Of a DNA stretch of 64,000 bases, positions 8,836-17,132 are shown piece by piece. Within the stretch, counting starts at the first letter, position 1. The number at the start of each line of letters is the position of its first letter. A model generated the notes under the pieces. It ran no database searches. It was not told the origin of the DNA and saw nothing but the letters and a program-made list of their open reading frames with translations. A program made the translations under genes and the position numbers. The DNA is from Chitinophagales bacterium. GTDB lineage: Bacteria > Bacteroidota > Bacteroidia > Chitinophagales > JADIYW01. Location: assembly GCA_019694955.1 (NCBI GenBank), contig JAIBAX010000004.1, forward strand, positions 1 through 64,000, in the 5' to 3' direction.

Positions 8836-9615
8836 ATGTTGGTAAAAAAACAACGGCATAGGTTAAGGAAATACTACTTTTACTTTGTGCAAGTGCAATA
8901 TTTATCAGCAGGATTACCACTTCCGGTAACAGTAACGACCGAAAAACGCAGGTCGAGCAGGGTAACTATTCGCAGTGGGGAAGTACTGATACAACTCCCA
9001 CAATTTCTATCCAAAAACCAACGAGAAGAAAACATTGAACAGTTGATTGGTTGGGCAAGAAAAAAACTTCAGCAACTAAAACTTCCGGTACAAAGATCGG
9101 ATGAATTTTACTTATCCGGTGGTGAGATAATGTTACTGGATGAAAAATTTATGCTTAAGATAGAACCTTCCAAAGATGCTTTTGTGTATTCAAGATTAGT
9201 GAAGTCAGATAGAAGGGTAGAGATTTATATCCCGGAAAAGACCGTTTTTGAAGAAAGAAAACAAACCATCAAAAAAGCACTCTCCCGAATTTTTGCAAAA
9301 TATGCACAACCTGTAGTAGAACAAAGGATTCGGGAATTGAACGCCACGCACTTTAGGAAAAACATTGAGAAGATTAGCCTTCGTTATAATCATACACGAT
9401 GGGGAAGCTGCAGTTCCAATGGTAACATATCTATATCTACACGCTTGCTAATGGCCCCTGCATTTGTTCGGGATTATGTTTATATACATGAAATTGCACA
9501 CCTTTTCGAGATGAATCATAGCCACAAATTTTGGAAGATTGTTGCCCATGCCATGCCGGATTATGGAAAAGCTGAGCAATGGTTAGACACGCAGGGATTG
9601 AGTTGTGATTTCTAA
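8836..9615 (+). CDS. YgjP-family (M48-like) metal-dependent hydrolase
   Basis: 259 aa from 8836. The conserved part begins near LPVTVTTEKRRSSRVTI, so a GTG at 8885 or 8891 is an alternative start that would leave more promoter space. The family signature is clear: RWGSCSSNG (about 189-197) and YVYIHEIAHLFEMNHSHKFW, with zinc ligands His218 and His222, catalytic Glu219 and His230. Members resemble SprT/wss-type minigluzincins. The cytoplasmic role is poorly defined, probably peptidase or protein repair. Start position uncertain, family sure. Confidence 0.85.
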   Translation: MLVKKQRHRLRKYYFYFVQVQYLSAGLPLPVTVTTEKRRSSRVTIRSGEVLIQLPQFLSKNQREENIEQLIGWARKKLQQLKLPVQRSDEFYLSGGEIMLLDEKFMLKIEPSKDAFVYSRLVKSDRRVEIYIPEKTVFEERKQTIKKALSRIFAKYAQPVVEQRIRELNATHFRKNIEKISLRYNHTRWGSCSSNGNISISTRLLMAPAFVRDYVYIHEIAHLFEMNHSHKFWKIVAHAMPDYGKAEQWLDTQGLSCDF

Positions 9616-9665
9616 CAACGCATATTTTTGACGATTGAAATCCTTAAACATTCGTAAAAAAGTCA

Positions 9666-9673
9666 TACTTTCG
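9666..9673 (+). promoter_or_regulatory. -7-like element before the outer-membrane protein gene
   Basis: TACTTTCG, one change from TAnnTTTG, ending 12 bases before a TTG codon at 9686. If real it would exclude the longer reading from 9635. Confidence 0.4.
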
Positions 9674-9685
9674 AAAAAAAATGTT

Positions 9686-10255
9686 TTGAAGGTTAAGTTG
9701 CTCATTATTCTATGCTCATTATTTGGATTGTCTAAAACCACCTTTGGACAAGAGTACGATTCTTTAGGATTTAAAAACACCATGGGTGTGCTGGTAGGGG
9801 CAGGCAATAATGGCATTGCTTCATCCGCCGGATTTGATTTTAGGGGATTCTATCAGCGTACGCTCACCACGAAGTTAGACCTGTGGTTTTCTCATGGCAT
9901 CATCCATAGCAGTAGTTTTAATAAAGAAGATAACGAGGATTATTCCTTGGTAAAAAGACACCTTTTTCAGCGCACGAATATTTCGGTCTTGTATGTTCCG
10001 GTGAGGAAAGAAAAGCACGAATTTAAATTTGGAGGTGGGCCACAACTGGCATATGTTTTCAGGACAAAAGGTCCGAATATTTTTGTTAAAGACAAAAGCA
10101 TTGCCGGTGGTTGGGTAATCACATCCATGTATCAAGCACACCCTTGGAAAAAAGCGACCATTGGCATGTATGTAAATTGGGAGCCATTGTTTGGAAAAGA
10201 CAAAAAAGGGGTTGGCAATGCATTTTTTGGCGTCGTCTTAGGAGGCAGATTCTAA
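9686..10255 (+). CDS. Predicted outer-membrane beta-barrel protein
   Basis: No in-frame ATG exists near the 5' end. A TTG at 9686 gives a clean signal peptide (MKVKLLIILCSLFGL ... TFGQ), whereas the longer TTG start at 9635 adds a basic, non-conserved stretch and runs through the putative promoter. The mature protein (about 165 aa) has alternating amphipathic strands with aromatic caps (FDFRGFYQRTL, LDLWFSHGI, KFGGGPQLAYVF, FGVVLGGRF), typical of a small outer-membrane barrel with a C-terminal Phe. No specific function recognised. Confidence 0.65.
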   Translation: MKVKLLIILCSLFGLSKTTFGQEYDSLGFKNTMGVLVGAGNNGIASSAGFDFRGFYQRTLTTKLDLWFSHGIIHSSSFNKEDNEDYSLVKRHLFQRTNISVLYVPVRKEKHEFKFGGGPQLAYVFRTKGPNIFVKDKSIAGGWVITSMYQAHPWKKATIGMYVNWEPLFGKDKKGVGNAFFGVVLGGRF

Positions 10256-10326
10256 TAATACAATGATTTGATTTATAAAACAGGCTATTCATTGTAAGAT
10301 GTTACGCCTGAGGATAATATTTTGAT

Positions 10327-10373
10327 CACAAAGCTTCTCAAAGAAGGCGCTAAGCACCCAAAGATGCCGACAT
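10327..10373. repeat. Dispersed intergenic repeat, copy A
   Basis: CACAAAG, three bases, then CTCAAAGAAGGCGC. The same two blocks with the same spacing occur at 31063-31086. The block has a loose 10-12 base period. Origin unknown. Confidence 0.5.
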
Positions 10374-10430
10374 GAGATTCTTTGGAACTTTCTTTTGTAT
10401 ATTATTGTTATAGGTAGAAAAGAAAGTAAA

Positions 10431-10607
10431 ATGAGCATTTTAAGAATTTTATTAAGCGTTATTTTTCCTCCATTAGCCGTTCTGGATAAAGGACTGGGCA
10501 GTATCCTAATTGTTTTCATACTTACACTATGCGGATGGGTACCCGGTGTTATTGCAGCATTGGTAATACTCAACAACCCAAAGTATAAACAGGTGGAAAT
10601 GGCTTAG
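10431..10607 (+). CDS. YqaE/Pmp3 family small membrane protein
   Basis: 58 aa from the ATG at 10431 (MSILRILLSVIFPPLAVLDKG). It has two transmembrane helices joined by a short loop, with FPPLAV in the first and GWVPGVIAALVIL in the second, the exact layout of Pmp3/YqaE proteolipids. The family affects membrane potential and is often stress-induced. It ends at a shared terminator with yqeY. The reading from 10395 adds only upstream sequence and is not conserved. Confidence 0.9.
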   Translation: MSILRILLSVIFPPLAVLDKGLGSILIVFILTLCGWVPGVIAALVILNNPKYKQVEMA

Positions 10608-10621
10608 AAAAAATATCACAT

Positions 10622-10664
10622 GTATAAGCAAAAAAGGAGGCGACCGCCTCCTTTTTGCTTATAC
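10622..10664. terminator. Bidirectional terminator between convergent genes
   Basis: GTATAAGC A-run GGAGGCG / CGCCTCC T-run GCTTATAC is a nearly perfect inverted repeat over 43 bases. It serves the Pmp3 gene on the left and the yqeY gene on the right. Confidence 0.9.
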
Positions 10665-10701
10665 AATCAAATGCCCATTCTTTTATGACTTCATGTAGTT
10701 C

Positions 10702-11154
10702 TTATAATCCCAATAACTGCTTTACCATGGCGGAAATTCTCTTTCCATCGGCTTTTCCGGCGAGTGTTGCATTTGCCGCACCCATAACTTTTCCCATATC
10801 CTTTAATGAAGTTGCCCCCGTAGATAATATGATATCAGCGATAACTTTTTCTAATTCGGCATCATCCATTTGAGCTGGTAGAAAAGTGGAGATAACATCC
10901 ATTTCTTCTTTTTCCTTTTGTGCCAAATCTGTTCTATTTTCTTTTGTAAAGATGTCAAAAGATTCCTTGCGTTGATTGAATAGTTTTTGTAAGATTTTTA
11001 CTTCCTGCTCTTCATTAAGTTCTCCGGAACTCCCTTTTTCTGTTTTTGCGAGCAAGAAAGCAGATTTTATACCCCTCAATGTTCGAAGTGTGGCCTCATC
11101 CTTTGCCAACATAGCTTTTTTCAAAGCCTCGTTCATACTTTTATCTAATGACAT
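10702..11154 (-). CDS. yqeY: GatB/YqeY domain protein
   Basis: 150 aa, full length. It starts MSLDKSMNEALKKAMLAKD and contains TLRGIKSAFLLAKTEKGSSGEL, KILQKLFNQRKESFDIF and the C-terminal KDMGKVMGAANATLAGKADG, all standard for YqeY. The fold is that of the GatB tail, a tRNA-binding helical domain; the free-standing protein may act on tRNA amidation or tRNA quality, without firm proof. It lies 18 bases downstream of the S8 protease gene and may be co-transcribed, with the strong terminator at 10622-10664 behind it. Confidence 0.92.
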   Translation of the reverse strand: MSLDKSMNEALKKAMLAKDEATLRTLRGIKSAFLLAKTEKGSSGELNEEQEVKILQKLFNQRKESFDIFTKENRTDLAQKEKEEMDVISTFLPAQMDDAELEKVIADIILSTGATSLKDMGKVMGAANATLAGKADGKRISAMVKQLLGL

Positions 11155-11172
11155 ATTTTATACTTTAAAGTT

Positions 11173-12897
11173 TTATTTTGACTCAATAATAAGCTTTCCA
11201 CTGGATTGCCCAGAATTACTTTTTAGGGTGTAAATATACATTCCCGAAGCCAGACCCTGCAGGTTTATTTGTTCATTTTCTTGAAAAACAATTGATTTTT
11301 CGAGTTTGCCATCCATAAAATACAATTCAAAATGCACATCTTTCCCTGCTCCTTCGATGTTTAAATATCCATTGCTAGGATTGGGATAAACGAGTAATCC
11401 CGGAATCTCATAACTCGGTATTCCTGTAAGTATTGCCAAAGCTTTATCGACGGCTGCTTTTGCATCAATGATACCATAACCATAGGTGTTATTGGGATAA
11501 GAGGTAGAGGTATTTCCTCCACAACCCTCAAAGGTCAACTTTTTGATACAGGTAGACTTTATGATTTCCTGAATGGAATCTACTTCTCCGGCAAGGTTAG
11601 GATTTGCCGAGATAATCAATGCCACCAATCCGGCAACATGCGGTCCGGCCATACTAGTGCCGCTATAAGCGGCATATCCATTTCCGGGTATTGATGACAT
11701 GATTTGCGAACCTGGAGCAGTAACATCTGGTTTAGAGAGTCCACTTTTAGTGGGGCCTCTACTGGAAAATCCTGAGATATTATTGTTCTGGTCGGAGGAT
11801 CCAACGGAGAAGCTGTTCAAATAGAGCGCCGCAGGATTTCCGGTGGTTCTACAGCCGGGGCCTTCATTGCCATTGCTGACGACTACCACAATACCGGCGG
11901 CTTTACATGTATTTACCGCCATTTCTAAGACATTGAGGTTGCTGGTATCACATCCTTCTTCCTTCACACAACCCCAAGAGTTATTGATAACATGTGGAGA
12001 TTTTGCAGGGTCTGGGTTATTCCCGGAGAGGTCTGTGGGAGCGATGAACCACTCAAAACACTCTAAATAGGTAGATAGCAATCCCCAACCCCTGTCCATA
12101 TTTCTGGCACAGATATATTTTGCATCAGGAGCGATGCCAATCTTATTGGTATCACTTCCATTGGCGTAATAGCCCAAGATGGTTCCCATGGTGTGCGTAC
12201 CGTGTGCATCATCATCACATGGAGCAATAGCATCAAAACCACAAGGATTATTATCATTGCTATTATTTGGGTTTCTTTCGTGAATGGCATCATGCCAACA
12301 ATAATTATGGTTGGCATTAACACCATCAAAACCATTGTATTGTATTTTTAGTGCTGGGTGTTCCCAATCATAACCGGTGTCCTGTGCGCCAACGACAACA
12401 CCTTGTCCCGTAATACCCATTTCCCAGACTTTATCTGCTTTTATTTTTTTTATGCCATAGTTTGTAACGCCCATCCTTGTATTATCGGCTACTACTTCTA
12501 GCGGTTTTTCCATAACAAATGAGCTATTGTGAAGGATACTTTTCACCTCAGAAAAACTTGCGATAGTGTTCATCTGATCATCATTTAGTTTGGCATGTAT
12601 GCTGTTGACAACATAAAATCGCTGATATAAGATACCTTGCGTCCGTAAAAATCCTTCCGTCATTGCAGATGACGGTGCCAAAGATTTCAGCTGCTCAAAG
12701 ACATAGGTGGCTTTTTCAGTTTTGCCTTTGATAGAATATGCTGAAGAAATATCTGCTTGCTGTTGAAATATGATAATACAGTCAACGATTTCTTGTGTCA
12801 ATAATTTTTCTTTCACTACAACATCTATTTTAGCAGTTTGTGCTTGTAGGAAAAGGCAAGAAAAGCATAGAAAAAGACTTAATAATATTGACTTCAT
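11173..12897 (-). CDS. Secreted subtilisin-like (S8) serine protease, T9SS cargo
   Basis: 574 aa. Signal peptide 1-20, an N-terminal prodomain-like part (about 21-140), then a peptidase S8 domain with triad Asp173 (AQDTGYDWEHPAL), His232 (DDAHGTHTMG) and Ser415 (YSGTSMAGPHVAG), and oxyanion Asn306 (VINNSWG). The layout resembles bacillopeptidase F. The C-terminus is a T9SS sorting domain (VYPNPSNGYLNIEG ... GMYIYTLKS). It should be exported through the T9SS and digest proteins outside the cell. A -7 element TACTTTCG precedes it. Confidence 0.93.
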   Translation of the reverse strand: MKSILLSLFLCFSCLFLQAQTAKIDVVVKEKLLTQEIVDCIIIFQQQADISSAYSIKGKTEKATYVFEQLKSLAPSSAMTEGFLRTQGILYQRFYVVNSIHAKLNDDQMNTIASFSEVKSILHNSSFVMEKPLEVVADNTRMGVTNYGIKKIKADKVWEMGITGQGVVVGAQDTGYDWEHPALKIQYNGFDGVNANHNYCWHDAIHERNPNNSNDNNPCGFDAIAPCDDDAHGTHTMGTILGYYANGSDTNKIGIAPDAKYICARNMDRGWGLLSTYLECFEWFIAPTDLSGNNPDPAKSPHVINNSWGCVKEEGCDTSNLNVLEMAVNTCKAAGIVVVVSNGNEGPGCRTTGNPAALYLNSFSVGSSDQNNNISGFSSRGPTKSGLSKPDVTAPGSQIMSSIPGNGYAAYSGTSMAGPHVAGLVALIISANPNLAGEVDSIQEIIKSTCIKKLTFEGCGGNTSTSYPNNTYGYGIIDAKAAVDKALAILTGIPSYEIPGLLVYPNPSNGYLNIEGAGKDVHFELYFMDGKLEKSIVFQENEQINLQGLASGMYIYTLKSNSGQSSGKLIIESK

Positions 12898-12911
12898 GAA
12901 TTATTTTTTTG

Positions 12912-12919
12912 CGAAAGTA
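12912..12919 (-). promoter_or_regulatory. -7 promoter element of the S8 protease gene
   Basis: TACTTTCG on the minus strand, 14 bases upstream of the start at 12897. It has the same octamer and the same distance as the element before the sugar dehydrogenase. Confidence 0.45.
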
Positions 12920-12932
12920 ATTATTATTTGGT

Positions 12933-14639
12933 TTACCAAGAAACATGTAATAGCCCGACAGACCATGGTTTAATTTGTAATAAGTTATTTTGAGTTTCAG
13001 CATAAAAATCGCTCTGAATTGATTCGTTTGAAGTCTTCAAATATTTATTTATTATCAGAACATTTGAAGGATTATGATTTGGCAAAGATGAATTTATATA
13101 ATCAAAGTTAATTGTTTTAGACGATATGTTTGAATAATAAACATATAAATGATTAAGTTTGGTATCTCCAAAAACTGGCTTCGAGCGTTTAATAAAAAAT
13201 GGTTTAATAAAGAAGTTTTTTGGTGTTAATCCAGTAAAATTCAATTCTTCAAAATAAGTAGAATTTACACCATTCCAAAGATTCCAATTAAAGTTAATTG
13301 GTTGACCACTACACTCGGAAATATACTTAAAAATAAAAAATGGCAAGGATTTATTGTATGTCTGATTCGATGGATTATATGTCATTAATGTCCAACCTTG
13401 GGTATTGTTATTTATTGAATACAAACTATTGTAATTATGCAAAGTTATTCTATTTAAGATAGGGGAACTTGCATTAATAATATCAAAGAAAAATCGATAA
13501 ATATAATCTCCATGAACTATGCTTTTTCTCACGGCATCTTCTCCAGAATTCCATTCTGTAAACCAAAACTCTTTACCATTATCCCAGTTATTGCCGCTAA
13601 GATAATCTTTGAATGATTCAATTTGAGTACAATGTGTTTCAGAAAAATAAGCTGCATAATAATCGCGAGAACAAATATTATCAGTTCCACATCCTACATT
13701 TGTTAAGACACATGACCCAGAAATAGTTTTGGACTCCGTATAAGGATGGAAAATATTTGCATCAAAATTTTGTAATAATCTTAATGTTAAATTGTAATCC
13801 AAATGTTGCGTTGAAGACTTATTAGAAAAAGGGACGCCAATTTTTATTCCTGGAAAATCCATTTTAAGTCTTGTTATATATTCTTGCATAATAGTTTTAA
13901 GAGACTGTAACCTCCCAACATTTCCTTTTATTTCATATTTGTCTAAATAAAACTCATTCCCTAGCTCAATCTTGTTTACTACTATGCCATTATCGATTAA
14001 ATATTGGATGGCATTTTTAGTTTCATTATAAAAAGTGTTAAACTGTACTGATGTTCCGCCAGTTGGCAATACATTTCTATAAATGATAGAAGAATTAGGG
14101 TCATTAGGGATGGAATAAGTTTTACAAAGATGTTGCCATATATTTGCCACATAATTACATTGGTATTCAGAACACAAATTCTTTACTAAAAAAACCTGAT
14201 TTGCAATAAAATTATTTTTTAAACAGGATTCTTGTTGAATACAGTCAAAAAATGCTGTTTCTCCATTTGCTAAGGTTTCATCAGAATCGAAGCCATTACC
14301 AACCTTATTTGTACCATAGTGATAGTAATTGCCAATTGTTCCTCCTGGAAATCTGATAATAATTGGATAAATAACCTCGCTATTCATTTCAGAGATTATT
14401 CCATTATTTAAAGTTACCAAACTCGGGTTATCATATTGATTTGTGTGTGTTGCACAATAATTGGTTTCATCAAAATTATAATCAGGAAATTGAACATTAT
14501 TAAACCCTAGTCCAATACATGATTTCTCAATCGGTGGCACTGGCAATAAGTCATTAATGCTAAAGTTTAGTTTGAAACTTGGACTTTGTCCGAAAGTTGA
14601 AGTAGAGTACAATACTAAAAGCAAATAAATTTGTTTCAT
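12933..14639 (-). CDS. Secreted clan A glycosidase-like protein
   Basis: 568 aa with a signal peptide (1-18). RFPGGTIGNYYHYG (96-109), KIELGNEFYLD (Asn228-Glu229, likely acid/base) and FWFTEWNSGED (Glu362, likely nucleophile) follow the TIM-barrel pattern of clan A retaining glycosidases such as the GH39, GH51 and GH79 groups. A C-terminal beta part (about 450-568) has no PNP-type T9SS domain, so export may stop at the periplasm or use another route. Its codons are clearly AT-richer than the flanking genes, suggesting transfer. The exact GH family and substrate cannot be decided by eye. Confidence 0.6.
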   Translation of the reverse strand: MKQIYLLLVLYSTSTFGQSPSFKLNFSINDLLPVPPIEKSCIGLGFNNVQFPDYNFDETNYCATHTNQYDNPSLVTLNNGIISEMNSEVIYPIIIRFPGGTIGNYYHYGTNKVGNGFDSDETLANGETAFFDCIQQESCLKNNFIANQVFLVKNLCSEYQCNYVANIWQHLCKTYSIPNDPNSSIIYRNVLPTGGTSVQFNTFYNETKNAIQYLIDNGIVVNKIELGNEFYLDKYEIKGNVGRLQSLKTIMQEYITRLKMDFPGIKIGVPFSNKSSTQHLDYNLTLRLLQNFDANIFHPYTESKTISGSCVLTNVGCGTDNICSRDYYAAYFSETHCTQIESFKDYLSGNNWDNGKEFWFTEWNSGEDAVRKSIVHGDYIYRFFFDIINASSPILNRITLHNYNSLYSINNNTQGWTLMTYNPSNQTYNKSLPFFIFKYISECSGQPINFNWNLWNGVNSTYFEELNFTGLTPKNFFIKPFFIKRSKPVFGDTKLNHLYVYYSNISSKTINFDYINSSLPNHNPSNVLIINKYLKTSNESIQSDFYAETQNNLLQIKPWSVGLLHVSW

Positions 14640-14703
14640 AAAAATTGTTTTTATGTTTAGAGAAATTAATTATCTCAATTTTTTTATTAGCATATTCTAC
14701 AAC

Positions 14704-15288
14704 TTAAAACTGAGGAATCGTATCAACAAAAGGTTCTATTGGTTTCAAAGCGTCCGGATTTTGGTTAAAATAGTTTTCCATATTTTTGAAACTCTCATTA
14801 AAGGCCTTTTCCATTTGCCCCTTCATTATTAAAGACATCCATTTTCCAATGATGTCTGTACATTCTGTATTAAAGGTGCAAATGACATCTACCTCTTCTC
14901 CACTTGGCGTTAAGCTATATGTCCCACTTGTTACACCATCCATTCCATCAAAAGCAAGTTCGTAGCCAATTTTATCACTTGGAACAGATTCTGTTATCTT
15001 AAAAGAACCTTTTCCCACTGTCCATTTTTTACTTGACCAAGAATATCCTGCGCCAACACCCATCTCTGGGCCGGAATAAGTCGTTTTCATAGCTTTATCC
15101 ATTTGAAACCAATAACTCCAGTTTTTCCAGTCTTTCATCGTGTTTAATTGGTTGAAAACTGCCTCTGACGGTGCCTTTACATGAACTTTATGTTCCATGC
15201 TAAAGTCCTTTTTAATAAAAAAAGAACCTCCAACCATAATTACGGCAAGCACACCCAATACTGCAACAATAATTTTAATTACCTTCAT
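14704..15288 (-). CDS. SRPBCC (START/polyketide cyclase-like) membrane-anchored protein
   Basis: 194 aa. An N-terminal transmembrane helix (IIVAVLGVLAVIMVGGSFFI) is followed by an SRPBCC fold: HKVHVKAPSEAVFNQLNTMKDWKNWSYW at the front, GAGYSWSSKKWTVGKGSFKITE in the middle, and a long C-terminal helix. These proteins bind small hydrophobic ligands in a helix-grip cavity; the ligand here is unknown. It is followed by the glycosidase-like gene 64 bases away with no obvious link. Confidence 0.8.
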   Translation of the reverse strand: MKVIKIIVAVLGVLAVIMVGGSFFIKKDFSMEHKVHVKAPSEAVFNQLNTMKDWKNWSYWFQMDKAMKTTYSGPEMGVGAGYSWSSKKWTVGKGSFKITESVPSDKIGYELAFDGMDGVTSGTYSLTPSGEEVDVICTFNTECTDIIGKWMSLIMKGQMEKAFNESFKNMENYFNQNPDALKPIEPFVDTIPQF

Positions 15289-15322
15289 ACTATATATCTT
15301 TTAAAAATTAATGTGTGTAAAA

Positions 15323-15649
15323 TTACTTCAATTTTTCATTTTCTATATGCCTTTTGCTGTCCCTAGAAGTTTTTTTTATCAGATTCTGCGTTAGGGCTTG
15401 TGTTAAGTCAATACCGGTTTGGTTTGCAAGGCAGATGATTACAAATAAAACATCGGCTAATTCATCATCAAGGTTTTTATCTTGATCAGATGCCTTAAAA
15501 GATTGTTCACCGTACTGTCTGGCAATAATTCTGGCAACTTCTCCTACTTCTTCCGTGAGGATAGCCATATTTGTCAATTCATTAAAATACCGAACGCCCG
15601 TTGTATTGATCCATTTATCAACAGTTTCTTGTGCTTCTTTAATTGTCAT
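15323..15649 (-). CDS. MazG-like nucleotide pyrophosphohydrolase
   Basis: 108 aa single-domain protein. The MazG metal-binding pattern is visible as EEVGEVARIIARQYGE (about residues 32-47) and DELADVLFVIICLAN (about 66-80), the EExxE...ExxD arrangement of all-alpha NTP pyrophosphatases. It should hydrolyse non-canonical or surplus NTPs to NMP and pyrophosphate (house-cleaning) in the cytoplasm. It is divergent from the SDR gene; both promoters sit in the 64-base gap. Confidence 0.88.
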   Translation of the reverse strand: MTIKEAQETVDKWINTTGVRYFNELTNMAILTEEVGEVARIIARQYGEQSFKASDQDKNLDDELADVLFVIICLANQTGIDLTQALTQNLIKKTSRDSKRHIENEKLK

Positions 15650-15680
15650 AAGTATAATTTTTTAAGTTACTTAAAAATAG

Positions 15681-15688
15681 TATTTTTG
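15681..15688 (+). promoter_or_regulatory. -7 promoter element of the SDR gene
   Basis: TATTTTTG matches TAnnTTTG exactly and lies 25 bases before the ATG at 15714. On the opposite strand TACTTTCG (15701-15708 region) could drive mazG, so two promoters would overlap in one short gap. Confidence 0.5.
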
Positions 15689-15713
15689 TGCCTTCGCTAC
15701 GAAAGTACAACAA

Positions 15714-16484
15714 ATGAGCAAAATTGCTTTCATAACAGGAGCCACTTCAGGAATAGGTGAAGCCAGCGCAGTAAAATTTGCTGCGGAAGGATGGCATTTG
15801 GTTATTACAGGAAGAAGAGCCGATCGCCTGAAAACACTTAAGGAGAAACTGGAGTCGCAATACAATATAAAAGTTTTGACGCTCACCTTTGATATCAGGA
15901 AATTAGATGAAGTAAAAAACGCCATCGCTCAACTTGACAACCATTGGAAAGAAATTGACGTATTAATCAACAACGCAGGGTTGGCCGTTGGAAGAGGCCC
16001 TATACATGAAGGCGTTTATGATGATTGGGAGAGAATGATAGATACCAATATTAAAGGATTATTATACATTACAAGAGAGTTGACACCTATCATGATTGCC
16101 AATGGGAAGGGTCATATCATCAATATTGGCTCACTCGCCGGTCACGAAGCTTATGGCGACGGCAATGTGTATTGTGGCACTAAACATGCAGTAATTGCTA
16201 TGAGTAGAGCCATGCGCATCGATTTAGTAAAATTTGGCATAAAAGTATCCGTGGTAAGTCCCGGTGCAACGGAAACGGAATTTTCATTGGTACGTTACAA
16301 AGGAGACAAGACTACTGCTGACAAAACATATAATGGTTACCAACCATTGACATCGGAGGATGTTGCAGCCTCTATTTATTTCATCGCCAGCCAACCAAAG
16401 CATGTCAACATCGAGGAAATATTTTTATTGCCAACAGCACAGGCTACTACGAATATTATCCATAGAGAAAATGGAACAAAATAA
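15714..16484 (+). CDS. SDR-family NAD(P)-dependent oxidoreductase (YdfG-like)
   Basis: 256 aa, classical short-chain dehydrogenase. Cofactor motif TGATSGIGEA (residues 8-17), with GRRADR after strand 2 suggesting NADP preference; NNAG structural motif near 87-90; catalytic Ser in NIGSLAG and YxxxK in YCGTKHA. It is closest in look to YdfG/serine 3-dehydrogenase type enzymes that reduce 3-hydroxy acids or aldehydes. The real substrate is not readable. The nfu gene follows on the same strand after 32 bases, without a terminator between. Confidence 0.9.
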   Translation: MSKIAFITGATSGIGEASAVKFAAEGWHLVITGRRADRLKTLKEKLESQYNIKVLTLTFDIRKLDEVKNAIAQLDNHWKEIDVLINNAGLAVGRGPIHEGVYDDWERMIDTNIKGLLYITRELTPIMIANGKGHIINIGSLAGHEAYGDGNVYCGTKHAVIAMSRAMRIDLVKFGIKVSVVSPGATETEFSLVRYKGDKTTADKTYNGYQPLTSEDVAASIYFIASQPKHVNIEEIFLLPTAQATTNIIHRENGTK

Positions 16485-16516
16485 CCCCATTACACGTTAT
16501 AGTTAAAAATAAATAT

Positions 16517-17113
16517 ATGGAGAATCAAATAAAACAGGTCATTCCTGTAATGATATATACGGAAGCAACGCCCAACCCTGCAACTTTAAAATTTGTTGTA
16601 AACAGACCTTTGCTTGTCAATGATTTTGTGGATTTTCAAAAAGCAGAAGATGCGGAAAATGCCCCATTAATTAAAGAAATTTTCCTGCTTGGAAACATTA
16701 ACAACGTGTTCATCAGTCAGAATTTTATTACTGTAACAAAAGCAGAAGCATCCATGTGGGCAGAGTTGATGCTACCTATTAAAGAGGTAATGAAGCAGTA
16801 TTTAGAAGAAGGGAAGCCTATTTTTAATGAGCAATTTAAGAAACCGGCGCAGGCGACCAACGAAGTAAATATCAATGATTCCGATATAGATGCTAAGATA
16901 AAGGGCGTTTTGGACAAATATGTAAAACCTGCTGTAGAAATGGACGGCGGTGCTATTAGTTTTGTGTCGTTTGAAGAAGGTGTGCTAAAATTAGCCTTGC
17001 AAGGTTCTTGCAGTGGTTGTCCTTCGTCAACGGTTACCTTAAAACAAGGCATTGAAAACCTCATGAAACGCATGGTTCCGGAAGTAATCTCCGTTGAATC
17101 TATCGCAGAATAA
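16517..17113 (+). CDS. NifU-family Fe-S cluster scaffold/carrier (Nfu)
   Basis: 198 aa with two domains. An N-terminal Nfu_N domain (about 12-98: YTEATPNPATLKFVVNRPL) is followed by a C-terminal NifU domain (about 122-195) with the cluster-binding CxxC at Cys165 and Cys168 (GSCSGCPSSTVTLKQGIE). Dimers hold a [4Fe-4S] cluster between the CxxC pairs and pass it to apo-proteins. The window has several clients (RlmN, a PA0069-type radical SAM protein, siroheme sulfite reductase). The next gene starts about 20 bases on. Confidence 0.95.
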   Translation: MENQIKQVIPVMIYTEATPNPATLKFVVNRPLLVNDFVDFQKAEDAENAPLIKEIFLLGNINNVFISQNFITVTKAEASMWAELMLPIKEVMKQYLEEGKPIFNEQFKKPAQATNEVNINDSDIDAKIKGVLDKYVKPAVEMDGGAISFVSFEEGVLKLALQGSCSGCPSSTVTLKQGIENLMKRMVPEVISVESIAE

Positions 17114-17132
17114 TTTTAAGCATATCTTAGAG

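Noticed and set aside
8809-8920. Longer N-terminus of the ABC exporter
   Set aside because: It would overlap the divergent YgjP gene and adds a hydrophobic piece not expected before the exporter's first helix.
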